Positions 51,327-59,334 of a stretch of 64,000 nt of DNA are shown in pieces. Positions within the stretch are counted from its first letter, which is position 1; every line of letters starts with the position of its first letter. The notes under the pieces are model-generated. The model saw only the letters and a program-made list of their open reading frames with translations, ran no database searches and was not told where the DNA came from. Origin of the DNA: Salinilacustrithrix sp034522155 (GTDB lineage Bacteria > Actinomycetota > Acidimicrobiia > Acidimicrobiales > Salinilacustritrichaceae); assembly GCA_034522155.1 (NCBI GenBank), contig JAXHLP010000001.1, positions 1-64,000 of the forward strand, written 5' to 3'. The position numbers and the translations under genes are program-made.

Positions 51327-52286
51327 ATGCGCCGCCCCCGCCTCCGTACCTTCATCGTCGCCGGCCTCGCCGCCGGTGGCGCAGTCGCCGCCAAGCGATC
51401 CATCGACGCTCGCGTCGCGTCGTGGTCGACCAATCACGACACCTGCGCCGGCGATCCGCTGAGACTTCCCGACGGTGAAGCCGTCACGGTTCGAGCCGCC
51501 GACGGTGCCACCCTGCACGGCATCGACTGCGGCGAGGGCCCCACCGTGCTCCTCGTCCACTGCTGGACCGGCAACCCCGGCTTCTGGGGGCCGGTGGCCT
51601 GCCGGCTCGTCGACGCCGGCTTCCGCGTGGTCGCCGTCACCCAGCGGGGCCACGGTGCGTCCGACCGTGGTGATGCCCCGTACTCGCCCGAGACCCTGGG
51701 CGACGACGTGCGGACCTGGCTCGAGACCCTCGACCTGCACGACGTGGTGCTCTCGGGGCACTCCATGGGTGGATTGGCGTCGATGGCCCTGGCCACCGGC
51801 CATCCCGACGTCGCACGAGACCGCGTGCGCGGCCTCGTACTCGTGGCCACGCTCGCGTCGCCGCCCTCCGACCCGCGCCGACCCGACCTCGACATCTCGC
51901 GGCTCCTCCCGCTCGCCGACTTCGTCTACCGGCGAGGCGACCTCGGGCTCTTCGGGCTGCTCGGTGTGTTCGGGACCCGCCCGGCCCGCAGCCAGCTCGA
52001 GGCAGCACGCGACGGCTTCCTCGATGCCGACCCGGTCACCCGGCGCGAGGCGGCCGAGATGATGACGCGTTTCGATCTCCGCCCCGACCTGCCCGGGGTC
52101 GACCTCCCCACCACCGTGGTGGCCGGCACCCACGACCAGCTCACCCCGCTCGCGCTCAACGAGGACATCGCCGAGCGCATCCCCGGCGCGCGACTCGAGG
52201 TGCTCCACGGGCTGGGCCACATGCTGCCCTGGGAGGCGCCCGACCAGGTCACCGACGTCATCGTCCAGACCGCAAAGCCCGCGTGA
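51327..52286 (+). CDS. Membrane-anchored alpha/beta-hydrolase
   Basis: A 319-residue hydrolase with an N-terminal hydrophobic stretch (LRTFIVAGLAAGGAVAA) that could tether it. The core has VLLVHCWTGNPGFW (oxyanion), nucleophile GHSMGGLASM (Ser about residue 151), acid in GTHDQLTP and His in HGLGHMLPWEAP. The His-Cys in LVHCWTG replaces the usual HG. The stop overlaps the ATG of menB (TGATG), which suggests translational coupling. A MenH-like or thioesterase role in menaquinone synthesis is possible, but a lipase or esterase fits as well. Confidence 0.85.
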   Translation: MRRPRLRTFIVAGLAAGGAVAAKRSIDARVASWSTNHDTCAGDPLRLPDGEAVTVRAADGATLHGIDCGEGPTVLLVHCWTGNPGFWGPVACRLVDAGFRVVAVTQRGHGASDRGDAPYSPETLGDDVRTWLETLDLHDVVLSGHSMGGLASMALATGHPDVARDRVRGLVLVATLASPPSDPRRPDLDISRLLPLADFVYRRGDLGLFGLLGVFGTRPARSQLEAARDGFLDADPVTRREAAEMMTRFDLRPDLPGVDLPTTVVAGTHDQLTPLALNEDIAERIPGARLEVLHGLGHMLPWEAPDQVTDVIVQTAKPA

Positions 52287-53197
52287 TGCCGCCCGCCCAG
52301 GTCTCCGAGTTGTTCGACCCCGACGCGTGGACCGCGGTCCCCGGGGTCGACTTCACCGACATCACCTACCACCGGGCCGTCGATGCCGGCGTGGTGCGGA
52401 TCGCCTTCGACCGCCCCGACGTGCGCAACGCGTTCCGGCCCCACACCGTCGACGAGTTGTACACCGCGCTCGACCATGCCCGCCAGACCTCGGACGTGGG
52501 TTGCGTGCTGCTCACCGGCAACGGCCCGTCGTCCCGCGACGGCCGGTGGGCGTTCTGCTCGGGCGGCGACCAGCGCATCCGGGGAAAGACCGGCTACCAG
52601 TACTCCGAGTCCGACACCGCCGAGGGCGTCGACCCGGCCCGGGCCGGTCGTCTCCACATCCTCGAGGTCCAGCGCCTGATCCGGTTCATGCCCAAGATCG
52701 TGATCGCCGTGGTGCCCGGCTGGGCCGCCGGCGGTGGACACTCGCTCCACGTCGTCTGCGACCTGACCATCGCCTCGGCCGAGCACGGCCGCTTCAAGCA
52801 GACCGACCTCGACGTGGCCTCGGTCGACGGCGGGTTCGGCTCGGCGTACCTCGCCCGCCAGGTCGGCCAGAAGTTCGCCCGCGAGATCTTCCTGCTCGCC
52901 GAGGAGCATTCGGCCGACGACGCCCACCGCATGGGCATGGTCAACCGCGTCGTCCCCCACGCCGACCTCGAGGCCACGGCGCTCGACTGGGCGCGGACCA
53001 TCTGTGGCAAGTCCCCCACCGCCACGCGCATGTTCAAGTTCTCGATGAACCTCATCGACGACGGTCTCGTCGGCCAGCAGGTCTTCGCCGGCGAGGCCAC
53101 CCGCCTCATCTACGGCACCGACGAGGCCGAGGAGGGCCGAGACAGCTTCCTGGAGAAACGCCCACCCGACTGGTCCGCGTACCCCTACCACTACTGA
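52286..53197 (+). CDS. menB: 1,4-dihydroxy-2-naphthoyl-CoA synthase
   Basis: A 303-residue crotonase-fold enzyme that closes the second ring of menaquinone from o-succinylbenzoyl-CoA. MenB-specific blocks: FCSGGDQRIRGKTGYQY, FMPKIVIAVVPGWAAGGGHSLHVVCDLTIAS, FKQTDLDVASVDGGFGSAYLARQVGQKFAREIFLLAEE, KSPTATRMFKFSMNLIDDGLVGQQVFAGEATRLIYGTDEAEEGRDSFLEKRPPDW. The oxyanion Gly and the Asp of SVDGG are present. ATG 52286 overlaps the hydrolase stop; GTG 52283 is an alternative. It indicates menaquinone-based respiration. Other men genes are not in the window. Confidence 0.95.
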   Translation: MPPAQVSELFDPDAWTAVPGVDFTDITYHRAVDAGVVRIAFDRPDVRNAFRPHTVDELYTALDHARQTSDVGCVLLTGNGPSSRDGRWAFCSGGDQRIRGKTGYQYSESDTAEGVDPARAGRLHILEVQRLIRFMPKIVIAVVPGWAAGGGHSLHVVCDLTIASAEHGRFKQTDLDVASVDGGFGSAYLARQVGQKFAREIFLLAEEHSADDAHRMGMVNRVVPHADLEATALDWARTICGKSPTATRMFKFSMNLIDDGLVGQQVFAGEATRLIYGTDEAEEGRDSFLEKRPPDWSAYPYHY

Positions 53198-53216
53198 AGA
53201 TGCTGTGTGTGGTCGA

Positions 53217-54845
53217 TCAGGGGTAGAAGGTCGGCACGCGCTCGGCCCGGTAGACGATGTAGCCGACCTCGGGGTCGTCGAGGCGGGCCTCGAACACCAC
53301 GTCGCCTCCCTCGGCACCGTCGGGGACGACCTCGACGAGCTGGGCGGTGATGCCGTCGTCGCGCCCCTGGTAGCCGCCGTTGGTGATCAGGACGTTGCCG
53401 TTCTCGAGCATGTCGGCATCGCCGACGAACGGGGCGAACGCGGGCTCACCGTCGACCTGTGACGTGTAGGACCAGACCTGTTCGACCGTGCCGGCCTCGG
53501 GGTCGAGCCGGTACCGGGCCGCCCGGCTGTAGTCGGGTTCGTCGGCCGGTGGGCGGTTGTTGCCGTTGTCGTACAGCAGCAGCGTCCCGTCGTCCTGCCA
53601 CTCGGGCGCGTGCTGGTAGTAGGAGAAGTCCGCCGGGTCGTCGATCTCGAAGTCGCCGTCGGGACCGAACCGCCAGAGCAGCTCGCCGGTCTCACGATCG
53701 ATCTGGAGCACCGCGCTCAGATGGCGGACCGAGACGGTCAGCGCCTCGCCGTCGGGCGAGGGCACCACGCCGTTGGCGTGGGTCCAGTCCCGAGCGTCAT
53801 CGTTGCCCTGGAACGCGTACAGCCAGTTCGGGAACACGTCGGCGAACGGCAGGCCGCACACGTTCTGGTCGCGCGCCTCGTTCACCGGGTCGAAGTAGTC
53901 GGCCAGGGGATACTCGGCCACGATCTCGCCGTCGGGCGTGTACTCCACGATCACGTCGACGATGAGCTCGTAGGAGCCGTCGAACTCCCCCGCCGCCTCG
54001 TCGCACAGCGGCTCGTCGAAGCCATCGTAGGTCCGGACCTCGGTGGAGATCGTGAGCATGTTGCCGTCGGGCAGCCGCGCGACCTCGTGGTGCATCGAGT
54101 CGACGGCGACCTCCACCGCGTCGTCGCCGGCGACCCGGCGACCGTGCTCGTCGATCTCGAGCGGCCCGAGGACGATCTCCCCCGCCCACTCCTGCTGGGT
54201 CTCGCCGAGCAGGTCGATGATCCGGGCACCGGTGTCGTTGTACTCGTGGAGGATGCGCCCGTCGGACAGCGGCCGGACGTCGCCGATTGGATGGGGCGTC
54301 TGGTGGTACCAGACCACCTCGCCGTCGGCATCGACGGCCACGAGCAGCCCGGCCGGTGGCGGTTCCTCGCCTTCGGCGAGCTCGGGATCGCCGGGATCGA
54401 GCAGGTCACCGCCCCGGAGCAGGTTGAACATCGTGAACCCGTCGCTCATCCGCTCGGCATCGGCTGTCTCGACGGACAGGGGCAGTTCGAACGGCAGCTT
54501 CCCGGTCTGCAGGTCGAGGTCGACTTCCTCGTCACCGGCACGCACCACCACCCGGTAGTCCTGCTCGGCCCGCAGGCCGGCGACGGGGAGCTCATGACTC
54601 GTCGCCGCCTCCTCGACCGGGATCTCGAAGCTGCGCTCGCTGCCGATGACTTCGATCTCCGGTGCCACGGCCTCGTCGGCGTCGACGGTCAGCCGACCGA
54701 CGAGGGCATGACCGTCGTCGAGCTCGACCTCGGCGGCGAGCCCCACGTCGCCCGAGGCCTCGGTCGTCGGGCTGGCGTCGTCGTCGGACGAACAGGCGCC
54801 AGCCAGGATCAGCGCGACCGCAGCCACCGAGAGAAATCGTCGCAT
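53217..54845 (-). CDS. Arylsulfotransferase-like lipoprotein
   Basis: A 542-residue secreted lipoprotein (RRFLSVAAVALILAGAC, lipobox Cys about 18, Asp-rich linker). An N-terminal beta domain (to about 125) is followed by an ASST-type beta-propeller: GLLVAVDADGEVVWYHQTPHP, DSMHHEVARLPDGNMLTIS (conserved His), DWTHANGVVPSPDG (second conserved His), FSYYQHAPEWQDDGTLLLYDNGNN, ADMLENGNVLITNGG. The family transfers sulfate between phenols, but many actinobacterial members have no tested activity. ATG 54845 is chosen over TTG 54851. It is divergent from FadE and the shared operator lies between. Confidence 0.82.
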   Translation of the reverse strand: MRRFLSVAAVALILAGACSSDDDASPTTEASGDVGLAAEVELDDGHALVGRLTVDADEAVAPEIEVIGSERSFEIPVEEAATSHELPVAGLRAEQDYRVVVRAGDEEVDLDLQTGKLPFELPLSVETADAERMSDGFTMFNLLRGGDLLDPGDPELAEGEEPPPAGLLVAVDADGEVVWYHQTPHPIGDVRPLSDGRILHEYNDTGARIIDLLGETQQEWAGEIVLGPLEIDEHGRRVAGDDAVEVAVDSMHHEVARLPDGNMLTISTEVRTYDGFDEPLCDEAAGEFDGSYELIVDVIVEYTPDGEIVAEYPLADYFDPVNEARDQNVCGLPFADVFPNWLYAFQGNDDARDWTHANGVVPSPDGEALTVSVRHLSAVLQIDRETGELLWRFGPDGDFEIDDPADFSYYQHAPEWQDDGTLLLYDNGNNRPPADEPDYSRAARYRLDPEAGTVEQVWSYTSQVDGEPAFAPFVGDADMLENGNVLITNGGYQGRDDGITAQLVEVVPDGAEGGDVVFEARLDDPEVGYIVYRAERVPTFYP

Positions 54846-54900
54846 CCGCAACGTCCTACCACTGCGTCGCGCACGGTGAACACCTGCGCCGACGACGCTG

Positions 54901-54937
54901 ACTTGACCGACGGGTCAAGTCCGGGCTCGAATAGGCT
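54901..54937 (+). promoter_or_regulatory. Perfect palindromic operator and promoter of the acyl-CoA dehydrogenase gene
   Basis: ACTTGACC-GACG-GGTCAAGT (54901-54920) is a 20-bp inverted repeat with perfect 8-bp arms. TAGGCT at 54932-54937 is a plausible -10, so the operator covers the -35 region; the start codon is 59 nt further on. The only other copy in the window is at 37731-37750 in front of the Liv-type ABC operon. It could also affect the divergent lipoprotein gene 55 nt away. Confidence 0.65.
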
Positions 54938-54996
54938 CGCGAGCGGGTCCGATCCGCCCCACCGAGCCGCCGACGCCGACCCATACGGAGTGCCCC

Positions 54997-56322
54997 ATGA
55001 CCGACACCGAGCCCCGAACCGCCGATCTCACCGAGGCCGAGAGCATCGAGCAACTCGACGCGTGGCTCGAGGAGAACTGGGACCCGGAGATCACGGTCGC
55101 CGAGTGGTGGCAACGCTTCGGCCTGTCGGGATGGGCCGCGCCGATGTGGTCCGAGGACTGGTTCGGCAAGGGCGTCGACCGGGCGACCTCCGTCGCGATC
55201 CAGAACCGTGTCGCCGAGTGGGGTGCGCTTCCCGCCCCCGGTGGGCTCGGCCTGCTCCTCGCCGGGCCGACGATCCTCGATCACGGCACCGACGAGCAGA
55301 AGGACACGATGGTCCGCGACATCATCACCGGCCAGAAGGCATGGTGCCAGCTGTTCTCCGAGCCCGGCGCCGGCTCCGACCTCGCCGGCTTGCAGTGCAA
55401 GGCGATCAAGGACGGCGACGAGTGGATCGTCACCGGCCAGAAGGTCTGGACCTCCGGCAGCCAGATCGCCGACATGGGCATGCTCATCGCCCGCACCGAC
55501 TCCGACGTGCCCAAGCACCAGGGCATCACCTACTTCGGCATCGACATGCACCAGGAGGGCATCGAGGTCCGCCCGCTGGTCGAGATGACCGGCCGTTCCC
55601 TGTTCAGCGAGGTGTTCATCAGCGAGGCCCGGGTCCCCGACGCCAACGTGATCGGTGGGCTCAACAACGGCTGGCGGGTGGCCAACTCCACCCTCATGCA
55701 CGAGCGCGCCGGCCTCGGTGCCGGCGGCGGCTCGGCGGCCGGCGGCCTCGCCAATCCCGGCACCATCGCCGGACACCTCGACCGCCCGGCCGGCGAGTTC
55801 GTGACATCCCAGCGCAACCGGGGCGGGGGCGCGGCCATCGCCGGTCGCGGCGGCATCAACGGCTTGATCAAGCTGGCCGAGAGCACCGGCCAGATCTCCG
55901 ATCCCCGAGTCCGCCAGGACCTGATGCACCTCCACACGCGGCACGAGATCGCCCGCATGAACAACCTGCGGGCCAAGGGCTACGCCCGGCAGGGTAAGCA
56001 GATCGCGGGGCTGCCCAACATCGCCAAGCTGTCGATGTCGGAGATCCTTCGCCTCACCCGCGACCTCAGCCTCGGGCTGCTCGGTCCGGCTGGCACGCTC
56101 CACAGCTACGACGCCGACGGTCAGAAGGCGCTCACCGAGGCCACCGGCAACCCGTACCTGCCGATGTTCACCGAGTCCGCCCTCTTCGCCCAGGGCCCGC
56201 CCATCTACGGCGGCACCGACCAGATCCAGAAGAACATCATCGGCGAGCGGGTCCTCGGCCTGCCCAAGGAGCCCAACCAGGACAAGGTCCTGCCCTTCAA
56301 GGAGCTCCCCAAGAACCGGTAG
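54997..56322 (+). CDS. Acyl-CoA dehydrogenase
   Basis: A 441-residue FAD flavoenzyme of the FadE/CaiA-like group that adds a C2=C3 double bond to an acyl-CoA. Blocks: GWAAPMWSEDWFGKGVD, GLLLAGPTILDHGTDEQKDTMV, WCQLFSEPGAGSDLAGLQCKA (FAD/substrate), VTGQKVWTSGSQIADMGMLIARTD, LFSEVFISEARVPDANVIGGLNNGWRVA, and the end YGGTDQIQKNIIGERVLGLP. The central part has a Gly-rich stretch (GLGAGGGSAAGG) unusual for classic FadE. The catalytic Glu position is not clear, as in several actinobacterial steroid-type FadE. It is under the palindromic operator shared with the Liv-type operon. Confidence 0.9.
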   Translation: MTDTEPRTADLTEAESIEQLDAWLEENWDPEITVAEWWQRFGLSGWAAPMWSEDWFGKGVDRATSVAIQNRVAEWGALPAPGGLGLLLAGPTILDHGTDEQKDTMVRDIITGQKAWCQLFSEPGAGSDLAGLQCKAIKDGDEWIVTGQKVWTSGSQIADMGMLIARTDSDVPKHQGITYFGIDMHQEGIEVRPLVEMTGRSLFSEVFISEARVPDANVIGGLNNGWRVANSTLMHERAGLGAGGGSAAGGLANPGTIAGHLDRPAGEFVTSQRNRGGGAAIAGRGGINGLIKLAESTGQISDPRVRQDLMHLHTRHEIARMNNLRAKGYARQGKQIAGLPNIAKLSMSEILRLTRDLSLGLLGPAGTLHSYDADGQKALTEATGNPYLPMFTESALFAQGPPIYGGTDQIQKNIIGERVLGLPKEPNQDKVLPFKELPKNR

Positions 56323-56326
56323 CCAA

Positions 56327-56758
56327 CTACTCGGACAGCTCGACGTGCCACCGGCCCTCGGGGCGGCGCAGCATGGCCAGCCGCCATGGCCCGTCACCCA
56401 GGTCGAGCGCCGACATCACGTAGACATCGCGCCCCTGATCAGCCGCGGCGTGTGCCGCCGCCTTCAGGAACGCGTAGTGCCCGCCCGCGGTCCCGCCCGG
56501 CGCGCACAGCACCAGCGACGTGGCCCGGTAGCGCTCGAACTGCTCGCGCTGGTCCTCGGGCAACGACCACTTGAGACTGGCGTCGGCCATGACCACCTGA
56601 TCGGGCACCACGGCCTTGGCCGCCTCCAGCACCTCGTCCAGCTGGGCGAGGTCGGCCTCGGCGCGCCGCCACCCCGCCGCCAGGCCTGCGTCGATGAGCA
56701 GGAGGGGCGCGCCGTCCCCGGTCGACGGCTCGGACTTCTTCTGACGGCGCGCAGCCAT
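56327..56758 (-). CDS. Hypothetical protein, possibly NYN/PIN-like
   Basis: A 143-residue protein. LLLIDAGLAAGWRRAEADLAQLDEVLEAAKAV, then VVMADASLKWSLPEDQREQFERY, AFLKAAAHAAADQGRDVYVMSALDLGD, with Asp residues after the first two strands, as in NYN/PIN nuclease folds. The match is by eye and weak. The basic N-terminus (MAARRQKK) could bind nucleic acid. ATG 56758 is the start; CACACT 8 nt upstream is -10-like. It is convergent with the acyl-CoA dehydrogenase gene (4-nt gap) and divergent from an LLM gene. Confidence 0.6.
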   Translation of the reverse strand: MAARRQKKSEPSTGDGAPLLLIDAGLAAGWRRAEADLAQLDEVLEAAKAVVPDQVVMADASLKWSLPEDQREQFERYRATSLVLCAPGGTAGGHYAFLKAAAHAAADQGRDVYVMSALDLGDGPWRLAMLRRPEGRWHVELSE

Positions 56759-56804
56759 GGGCGACGAGTGTGACACCTCCGCGGCGCCGGAGCGCTGACC
56801 CTCC

Positions 56805-56810
56805 TACCCT
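56805..56810 (+). promoter_or_regulatory. Leaderless-type -10 element (TACCCT)
   Basis: TACCCT is followed by 6 nt and the ATG at 56817; there is no Shine-Dalgarno. Confidence 0.45.
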
Positions 56811-56816
56811 GCTCGC

Positions 56817-57749
56817 ATGACCCGCGCACTCCTCACCCCCGGCCGCCTCTCCGTCGGCATGCAGCTGCCGATCCAGTCCCAGAGCACCATCTACGCCCAG
56901 CACTGGGAAGCCGATGCCGGGCCGGCCGAGCTCGAGACGATCGTCCGCGCCGCCGACGACAACGGGTTCGACTACGTAGCGGTCTGCGACCACATCGCCA
57001 TCCCCGACGACAAGGCCGAGGCGATGGGCACCACCTGGTACGACACGGTGGCCACGCTCGCCTGGATCGCCGGATTCACCCGGCAGGTGCACCTGCTCAG
57101 CCACGTCTACGTGCCCGCGTACCGGCATCCGGCCGCCGTCGCCAAGTCATGGTCCACCCTCGATGCACTCTCGGGTGGGCGGGTGGTGCTCGGCGTGGGC
57201 GCCGGTCACGTCGCCGGCGAGTTCGAGCTCCTCGGCCTCGACCACTCGGCCCGGGGCCACCGTACCGACGAGGCCCTCGCAGCGCTGCGTTCGACGCTGG
57301 CCACCGGCCGGTACGGCCCGGCCACCGTGGCGCCCCGCTCACCCCGACCCGAGGGACCACCGATCTGGATCGGCGGATCGTCGAAGGCGGCGCTGCGCCG
57401 CGCCGGCCAGTTCGGCGACGGCTGGCTGCCCCAGGGCACGCCGTACCCGGAGATGCCCGACGCCGTCGAGACCATCCACCGCCACCAGGAGCGCCTCCAC
57501 GGCGAGCGTTGGCCGATCGACGTCGGTGTCATCACCGCGTTCCTCCACGTCGGCGAGCCCGACTTCGAGGTCCCGGCGGGCTCGTTCACGGGCGCGCCCG
57601 ACCGGCTCGCGCGCGGGCTCGGACGCCTCGCCGAGCTCGGTGCCACCCAGCTGCAGGTCCGCTTCGCGGCCCGCAGCGCCGATGAATACGCCGACCAGGT
57701 GGCCCGCTTCGGCTCCGAGGTCGTCCCGCTCCTCCCCCGTCCCGCATGA
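56817..57749 (+). CDS. Luciferase-like (LLM) F420-type oxidoreductase
   Basis: A 310-residue TIM-barrel enzyme. Blocks: SVGMQLPIQSQSTIYAQHWE, GFDYVAVCDHIAIPDDKAEAMGTTWYDTVATLAWIAGFTRQVHLLSHVYVPAYRHPAAVAKSWSTLDALSGGRVVLGVGAGHVAGEFELLG, PPIWIGGSSKAALRRAGQFGDGWLPQG. It fits the TIGR-type F420-dependent LLM families of actinobacteria; the reaction is unknown. It is convergent with another LLM gene (6-nt gap); the two are only distantly alike. Confidence 0.87.
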   Translation: MTRALLTPGRLSVGMQLPIQSQSTIYAQHWEADAGPAELETIVRAADDNGFDYVAVCDHIAIPDDKAEAMGTTWYDTVATLAWIAGFTRQVHLLSHVYVPAYRHPAAVAKSWSTLDALSGGRVVLGVGAGHVAGEFELLGLDHSARGHRTDEALAALRSTLATGRYGPATVAPRSPRPEGPPIWIGGSSKAALRRAGQFGDGWLPQGTPYPEMPDAVETIHRHQERLHGERWPIDVGVITAFLHVGEPDFEVPAGSFTGAPDRLARGLGRLAELGATQLQVRFAARSADEYADQVARFGSEVVPLLPRPA

Positions 57750-57755
57750 GGCTGC

Positions 57756-58661
57756 TCAGGGGGCGAAGGCCTGGAGCGCCTCGTCGTGGGCGGTGGTGGC
57801 GTCCGACGGCGTGAGCGGTTGGATGCACACGTGGTCGGCGCCGGCGTCGCTGTGGGCCTGCAGACGGGCCTCGATCTGCTCCATCGAACCCCACGCCACG
57901 AGGCCGTCGACCAGGCGGTCGCTGCCGCCATCGGCGAGATCGTCCTCGGTGTAGCCCAGCCGGAACCAGTTCCTGTAGTAGTTCGGCAACCCGATGTACA
58001 TCGCCAGCGCCTGCCGGGCCGTGGCGCGAGCCTCGGTCGGGTCCTCGGCGAGGACCACCTTCTGTTCGACGCACAGGAGCTTGTCGGGCCCGAGCGCAGC
58101 ACGCGCCTTCTCGGTGTGCTCGGGCGTCGTGAGGTACGGGTGGACGCCGTCCGCGGCCGCGGCCGCGAGCTCGAGCATCTTGGGCCCGAGCGCTGCGATC
58201 AGGGTCTTCGGCGTCTCCGACGGAGCTGGTGCCATGTAGGCCGAGTCGGCCATGCCTTGCAGATATTCCCGCATCGACGTCAACGGCTTGGAGTAGTCGA
58301 GGCCACGCACACCGGCCACGATCGGCGCATGGGACACGCCCATGCCCAGCAGGAACCGGTTTCCCGACTGCTCGGCCAGGGTCATCTGCGCCTGTTTCAT
58401 CGCGCCCGGATGGCGATGGAAGATGTTGGCGATGCCGGTGGCGAGCACCAGCGAGTCGGTGTGCTCGAGCAGGACCGCGCCGTGGGCGAACGGGTCACGA
58501 CCGAGGGTCTCGGGGATCCACAGCGCGCCGTATCCGAGTTCCTCGATCCGCTGCGCGAACGCCACGGCACTGCGTATGTCCCGCGCCTCGGTGAAGAACC
58601 ACACGCCCCGCGTGCCGATGCGCGTGTCGATGGTGTCGTTGGTGCCGTTGCCGTCGGTCAT
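57756..58661 (-). CDS. Luciferase-like (LLM) F420-type oxidoreductase
   Basis: A 301-residue LLM enzyme of a different subfamily from its neighbour: GTRGVWFFTEARDIRSAVAFAQRIEELGYGALWIPETLGRDPFAHGAVLLEHTDSLVLATGIANIFHRHPGAMKQAQMTLAEQSGNRFLLGMGVSHAPIVAGVRG, then KTLIAALGPKMLELAAAAADGVHPYLTTPEHT. These are F420-binding-type signatures (TIGR03620-like). The ATG at 58661 has CAGGAT 7 nt upstream. It is divergent from the adenylate kinase gene. Substrate unknown. Confidence 0.87.
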   Translation of the reverse strand: MTDGNGTNDTIDTRIGTRGVWFFTEARDIRSAVAFAQRIEELGYGALWIPETLGRDPFAHGAVLLEHTDSLVLATGIANIFHRHPGAMKQAQMTLAEQSGNRFLLGMGVSHAPIVAGVRGLDYSKPLTSMREYLQGMADSAYMAPAPSETPKTLIAALGPKMLELAAAAADGVHPYLTTPEHTEKARAALGPDKLLCVEQKVVLAEDPTEARATARQALAMYIGLPNYYRNWFRLGYTEDDLADGGSDRLVDGLVAWGSMEQIEARLQAHSDAGADHVCIQPLTPSDATTAHDEALQAFAP

Positions 58662-58739
58662 GGCGACCATCCTGGCAGCCACCGCGCTACCGTCCACCGA
58701 CTGCCGGAACCTGAAGCGCACGCCCAGGGAGATCTGTTG

Positions 58740-59315
58740 TTGCGAGCACTGCTCCTCGCCCCACCCGGGGCGGGCAAGGGCACCCAGGGCGATCGCCTGG
58801 CCGAGCGTCACGGCGTGCCCCACCTGGCCACGGGCGACATGCTGCGCGACCACGTCGACCGGGGCACCGATCTCGGCCGAGCCGCCCAACGCCACATGGA
58901 CGAAGGCGGCCTGGTACCCGACGAGCTCGTGATCAAGATGGTGCTCGACCGACTCGGCGGGCGCGACCCGCTCCCGGGCTTCCTGCTCGACGGCTTCCCC
59001 CGCACCCTCCACCAGGCCGAGGCCGCCTACGAGTGGGGACGCCGGCACCATCGGCTCTTCGACGCCGTGATCATGCTCGAGGTGCCCGACGACGAGCTCG
59101 TCCGACGGCTCCTCGAGCGGGGCCGGGAGTCCGGGCGCAGCGACGACACCGAGGAGGTGATCCGCCACCGGCTCGAGGTCTACGAGGCCGACACCGCGCC
59201 CCTCGTCGGCTTCTACGAGGCCCGGGGCATCCTGCTGCGGGTCGACGGGACCGGCACGATCGACGAGGTCACCGACCGCATCGAGGCCAACCTCGCGCCC
59301 CTCCTCGAGGGTTGA
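58740..59315 (+). CDS. adk: Adenylate kinase, short form
   Basis: A 191-residue nucleoside monophosphate kinase that interconverts AMP, ADP and ATP. P-loop APPGAGKGTQGDRLAE, AMP site HLATGDMLRDHV, FLLDGFPRTLHQAEA and the Arg-rich region RLLERGRESGRSDDTEEVIRHRLEVYE. It lacks the long LID domain, as in short-type Adk. The start is TTG 58740 (a second TTG at 58737), with AGGGAG 8 nt upstream. The gene is away from the usual secY-adk-map ribosomal cluster, so it could be a second copy. Confidence 0.92.
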   Translation: MRALLLAPPGAGKGTQGDRLAERHGVPHLATGDMLRDHVDRGTDLGRAAQRHMDEGGLVPDELVIKMVLDRLGGRDPLPGFLLDGFPRTLHQAEAAYEWGRRHHRLFDAVIMLEVPDDELVRRLLERGRESGRSDDTEEVIRHRLEVYEADTAPLVGFYEARGILLRVDGTGTIDEVTDRIEANLAPLLEG

Positions 59316-59334
59316 ACCCACCACGACGCATGGC

